Position numbers and translations under genes: made by a program | In this document: one piece after another, positions 50,229-52,985 of the stretch | Layout of the letters: every line of letters starts with the position of its first letter | Position numbering within the stretch: position 1 is the first letter of the stretch | From: Parcubacteria group bacterium | Lineage (GTDB): Bacteria; Patescibacteriota; Patescibacteriia; UBA9934; GWF2-40-263 | DNA length: 52,985 bases | NCBI GenBank assembly: GCA_013204395.1 | Contig: JABMNZ010000009.1 | Location: 1 to 52,985, forward strand | Direction: 5' to 3' | The notes under the pieces: model-generated | Told to the model about the DNA's origin: nothing | Seen by the model: the letters and a program-made list of their open reading frames with translations, nothing else | Database searches by the model: none

Positions 50229-52985
50229 CTAGAGGGCAGCTTCTTCAGCAGCTGGTTCCTCTACTGTAGCTTCAGCTACCACTTCTTCGACAGCAGCCTC
50301 TTCGACCACTACCTCTTCGACAGCAGCCTCTTCGACCACTACCTCTTCGACAGCAGCCTCTTCGACCACTACCTCTTCGACGATAACCTCTTCAGCTACT
50401 ACAGCAGCACCTGCCTCAGCAGCCACGTCACTTGTAACCGTTACCGTAACCTCTTCTACTGTTCCGTCTGATACGGACACCATTGCTTCTTCAACACCCA
50501 CGGCAATCCAGTTGAGCTCGATGTCAAAGTCTGTGGTTGATCCAGCAGAATGGTTGAGAGTAAATCCAGTTGTATCCTCATCACTTACCCAGATTCTTCC
50601 TGGGATGTACTCATCTGTACGCAATGAGAAGTTTACGATTGGCAAGAACTGATATGCAGTCTCGAAGTTCACACGAACAGCAGTTGCACCAGCGGCGAGC
50701 CGGGCTCGGCCAGCCATGTCACGTGAACCATACAAGTGCTCTGCCACGCTGACAGATCCAGAGAAAGAGTCTGAAACTACACTTATAGTTGTTGTAGATT
50801 CTGTGGCTGCTCCAGATGACAGCATTCCTCCAGTACTTGTTCCACCCTGTAGGTTTGATCCACTGTTACGTGAGACCAATCCTTGAATACGTCCAGTTCC
50901 TGACTCAAGGGTTGTGAGAGCCACAGCAACGGTTGGGTCACCATTTTCAGCTCTCATACCTACACCAGGTGTGGAGGATGAAGTGATGTAGTCACCCACA
51001 GCAATTGGACCATTTTCATCATTTACATTCACAGGAACCTGTCCCATGAAAGCGATTGGAGCAACTGCCTCTGATTGTGTTCGGAGATCGTTGTTTCCAA
51101 GTACGCCAGGCTTTGTGGAAACGATACCCACAAGACCAGCGTCAGTTGCAGAGCTTGATCGCACAACAGAATTTAATCCATTTGTGTCGATTGAGACAAG
51201 TTCACCACCACGTAAGTCACCAGATCCATCTAGCATCAATTCAGCGTAGTCAGCACCACTAAGGGAAGATGAGTCAGCGTAAATCGTTCCAGATGCATCG
51301 ACTGCGAATAAGTCACCTTCGTTATTTCCGGCAGTAGTTTCAGCGATGAGGAATACGAGTCCGGTATTACCTGCACTTCCATCAGCACTAATTTCATTCA
51401 ACAAGAACTCATCAACATTTCCAGGTCCAAAGACTGCCTGATACGAGTCTGTGGCAGTATCCGCCTGAAGCATGATCACTTCGCCAAGGGAGGCATCTAG
51501 CCTTAGTCCATCATAATTTCCAGAAGTAACGTCTGTATATGCACTTTGCAAGTATGTAATGTGAGCATCTCCACCAGCATTGTCACCGAAAGCTATATGT
51601 TGTGTGCTTGTTGCATCCCACTGCATGGATATACCAACATCCATAACGTGACCAGTGTTATCGATCTGGATTCCTGTTTCACTTCCTCCTGAAAGGGTTG
51701 TCGTTGAGTTATCAATGAGAAGTCCAAATATGTTTGAACTTGAATTGTCAGTGAGTACTCCATCAATGGAAATGGCCATTCCAGTTGCAGTCTTACCACT
51801 TGTCAATGCGGTTGCCACATCAAGATCTAGATCAAAACCTATAACATTAGCAGCATTTACATCAACATCCATGAGCATAAGGTCACTCGTTCTGTCTGTT
51901 GTTCCACCATCTACTAAAATGCTTCCAGTTGCCGTTGATGGTCGTAGCACAATGGTCTGTCCAGCTGCACCACCCACAAGAGTAACACTTCCTGATGATG
52001 CAATCTGCGCATTTCCTGATCCCGCATAGAGATCCAGGAATGAAGTTCCACTATTAGCTCCGATTGTTATGTTTGAGTTCTGACTATCATTAACACCAAT
52101 GTTAATGACAGAACCACCACCAGTAGCGTCAATGTTTACGTTACCAGCAACATCCATATCGAATCCAGTTGAGTTCAAGTCATATGAACCTGAGTTCACG
52201 ACCATTGTTGTGAACGTTCCAGTACCAAGAGTCAATGTCTTTGCACCACCAGTAGCGATGTTAATGGCTCCGTTCAAGAGATCTGTTCCAAGTCCGACAA
52301 CTCCACCGTTGGCATTCATATCAAGACCTCCGGTAGAGGCATCGATTTGAATTCCTCCACCGTTAGTTGTTGCGATCAATCGAAGAGCGTTAAGCGTAGT
52401 TCCTGTCGAAGTGATATCTAGCCCACCAGTTCCAGAGTTAATTGCTGTAACCGATGCTCCGTTTGTAGATCCAAGTGCAACAGTCTGTGTATTGGCACCA
52501 GTACCAATGTTGATTGTTTTCTGGTTACCACTTACACCAAGGTTAATCGTTTCATCCTGAGAATCCGTTCCGATGTTAATAGTTCCAGTTGTTGATGAGT
52601 CTAGAGTCAAGGCTGTTCCGGCAGCAGAACGAATTGTTAATGCACCACCAGCCTCGATTAGAGTGGCATTGGTCGAGATAGTTCCAGCTGTTGTGTCCAA
52701 AATAAGGTCACCAGCAGCACTAATATCTAGGTTACCAGCACTTGTTGACCAAGTGGCAGCAACTGCAGATGTAAGTGTTAGTGCTCCAGCTGATGTTGTG
52801 AAGTTTGAAGCTGCAGCTGAATCCAATGAGATGGTTCCAGTTGCATCAAATGTTAAGTCATCGTCTGTTGAAACGGTGAAGTCACCAGCTGTTGCACCGT
52901 TTGCCACGAAGGCGAAGGCTCCAGCAGAGCTATCAAAGTTTCCAGATGTGACGTCTACGTCTAGGTTTGTTGCATTAAGGTCAAC
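50229..52985 (-). CDS. Giant beta-helical surface protein, N-terminus beyond the window
   Basis: The frame stays open to the right edge; the track's start at 52907 is only the first GTG inside it. At least 918 codons. The long Thr/Ser/Gly/Ala-rich part has short repeats such as GTINIGTDSQDETINLG and GGLDITSTG, expected for a parallel beta-helix as in tail-fibre or adhesin shafts. Nearer the C-terminus lies a segment with DYAELMLDGSGDLRGGELVS, GLVGIVSTKPG and MGQVPVNVNDENGPIAVGDYI, which resembles the Peptidase_G2/IMC-type trimerising autoprocessing domain of fibre proteins. The last about 60 residues are Val/Glu/Ala repeats encoded by a perfect 30-bp tandem repeat. A surface fibre or attachment role is inferred. 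Terminator and next gene follow. Confidence 0.82.
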   Translation of the reverse strand, partial: VDLNATNLDVDVTSGNFDSSAGAFAFVANGATAGDFTVSTDDDLTFDATGTISLDSAAASNFTTSAGALTLTSAVAATWSTSAGNLDISAAGDLILDTTAGTISTNATLIEAGGALTIRSAAGTALTLDSSTTGTINIGTDSQDETINLGVSGNQKTINIGTGANTQTVALGSTNGASVTAINSGTGGLDITSTGTTLNALRLIATTNGGGIQIDASTGGLDMNANGGVVGLGTDLLNGAINIATGGAKTLTLGTGTFTTMVVNSGSYDLNSTGFDMDVAGNVNIDATGGGSVINIGVNDSQNSNITIGANSGTSFLDLYAGSGNAQIASSGSVTLVGGAAGQTIVLRPSTATGSILVDGGTTDRTSDLMLMDVDVNAANVIGFDLDLDVATALTSGKTATGMAISIDGVLTDNSSSNIFGLLIDNSTTTLSGGSETGIQIDNTGHVMDVGISMQWDATSTQHIAFGDNAGGDAHITYLQSAYTDVTSGNYDGLRLDASLGEVIMLQADTATDSYQAVFGPGNVDEFLLNEISADGSAGNTGLVFLIAETTAGNNEGDLFAVDASGTIYADSSSLSGADYAELMLDGSGDLRGGELVSIDTNGLNSVVRSSSATDAGLVGIVSTKPGVLGNNDLRTQSEAVAPIAFMGQVPVNVNDENGPIAVGDYITSSSTPGVGMRAENGDPTVAVALTTLESGTGRIQGLVSRNSGSNLQGGTSTGGMLSSGAATESTTTISVVSDSFSGSVSVAEHLYGSRDMAGRARLAAGATAVRVNFETAYQFLPIVNFSLRTDEYIPGRIWVSDEDTTGFTLNHSAGSTTDFDIELNWIAVGVEEAMVSVSDGTVEEVTVTVTSDVAAEAGAAVVAEEVIVEEVVVEEAAVEEVVVEEAAVEEVVVEEAAVEEVVAEATVEEPAAEEAAL
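50281..50370 (-). repeat. 30-bp tandem repeat (three copies) in the fibre gene
   Basis: Unit ACCTCTTCGACAGCAGCCTC... of 30 bases, copies at 50281-50310 (one mismatch), 50311-50340 and 50341-50370, then a partial copy. In frame it encodes ten residues of the type VVEEAAVEEV. Because the unit is a multiple of three, copy-number change keeps the frame. Confidence 0.92.

Noticed and set aside
50281-50370. Possible CRISPR array
   Set aside because: The 30-bp units are directly adjacent without spacers and encode a low-complexity tail in frame.

Overview
The window looks like a chromosomal segment of a Candidate Phyla Radiation (Patescibacteria) bacterium, perhaps close to the Magasanikbacteria/Uhrbacteria-type lineages. 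Lineage cannot be fixed without a marker-gene tree. The evidence is an AT-leaning background with short intergenic spaces and small housekeeping operons (serS, rsmA, tsaC, prfB, groES-groEL, yidC, nusA, argS, valS, tRNA-Val, tRNA-Leu). Alongside these sit very large secreted cysteine-rich or beta-helical surface proteins and a VirB6/TrbL-like membrane protein. TGA acts as a normal stop: several genes end in TGA, and prfB is kept with its programmed frameshift. The code is therefore the standard bacterial one.

Layout. 1-1356: end-truncated VirB6/TrbL-like T4SS membrane protein. 1580-3529: GC-rich secreted M23 peptidase lipoprotein. 3959-5221: serS. 5294-6093: compact REP/RAYT-type transposon. 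6157-8950: GC-rich overlapping pair (membrane Ser/Thr kinase and a small envelope protein). 9284-9985: GC-rich lipoprotein. 10084-21026: 3403-aa surface protein and its TSP3/EF-hand membrane partner. 21077-25187: rsmA, tsaC, a sugar epimerase, prfB and a small membrane protein, with a three-copy intergenic repeat family. 25407-27444: groESL with CIRCE and promoter. 27451-30987: overlapping kinase, Wzy-like and nucleotidyltransferase genes. 31095-34452: yidC, nusA, yraN and small membrane proteins. 34517-36584: tRNA-Val, a 598-aa membrane protein, tRNA-Leu. 36628-43206: lipid-kinase-like protein, bactofilin, argS, mscS, valS. 43405-45729: GC-rich MopE/FG-GAP lipoprotein. 45910-52985: DHH-family protein, Wzy-TPR protein, small membrane protein, and a giant beta-helical surface protein running off the right edge.

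Two gene populations are interleaved. The native genes are AT-leaning and often lack a Shine-Dalgarno sequence. Several have a TGCTA-type extended -10 only 8-14 nt before the ATG, suggesting leaderless or near-leaderless mRNAs. Five GC-rich genes at three loci (1580-3529, 6157-9985, 43405-45729) have strong GGAG/GGAGG sites, lipoprotein or secretion signals, Asp-rich linkers, MopE repeats and a PASTA-less membrane kinase. This style is familiar from Myxococcota/Bradymonadia-type bacteria. Either this lineage has taken up an envelope and signalling gene set from such organisms, or the assembly mixes sources. Intact junctions and interleaved terminators favour the former but do not prove it.

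Other notable points: a prfB frameshift site whose stimulatory Shine-Dalgarno-like sequence lies in a hairpin arm; a transposase whose ribosome site is buried in a leader hairpin and whose stop codon lies inside the right terminal palindrome; and a repeat family placed just after the stop codons of three genes.
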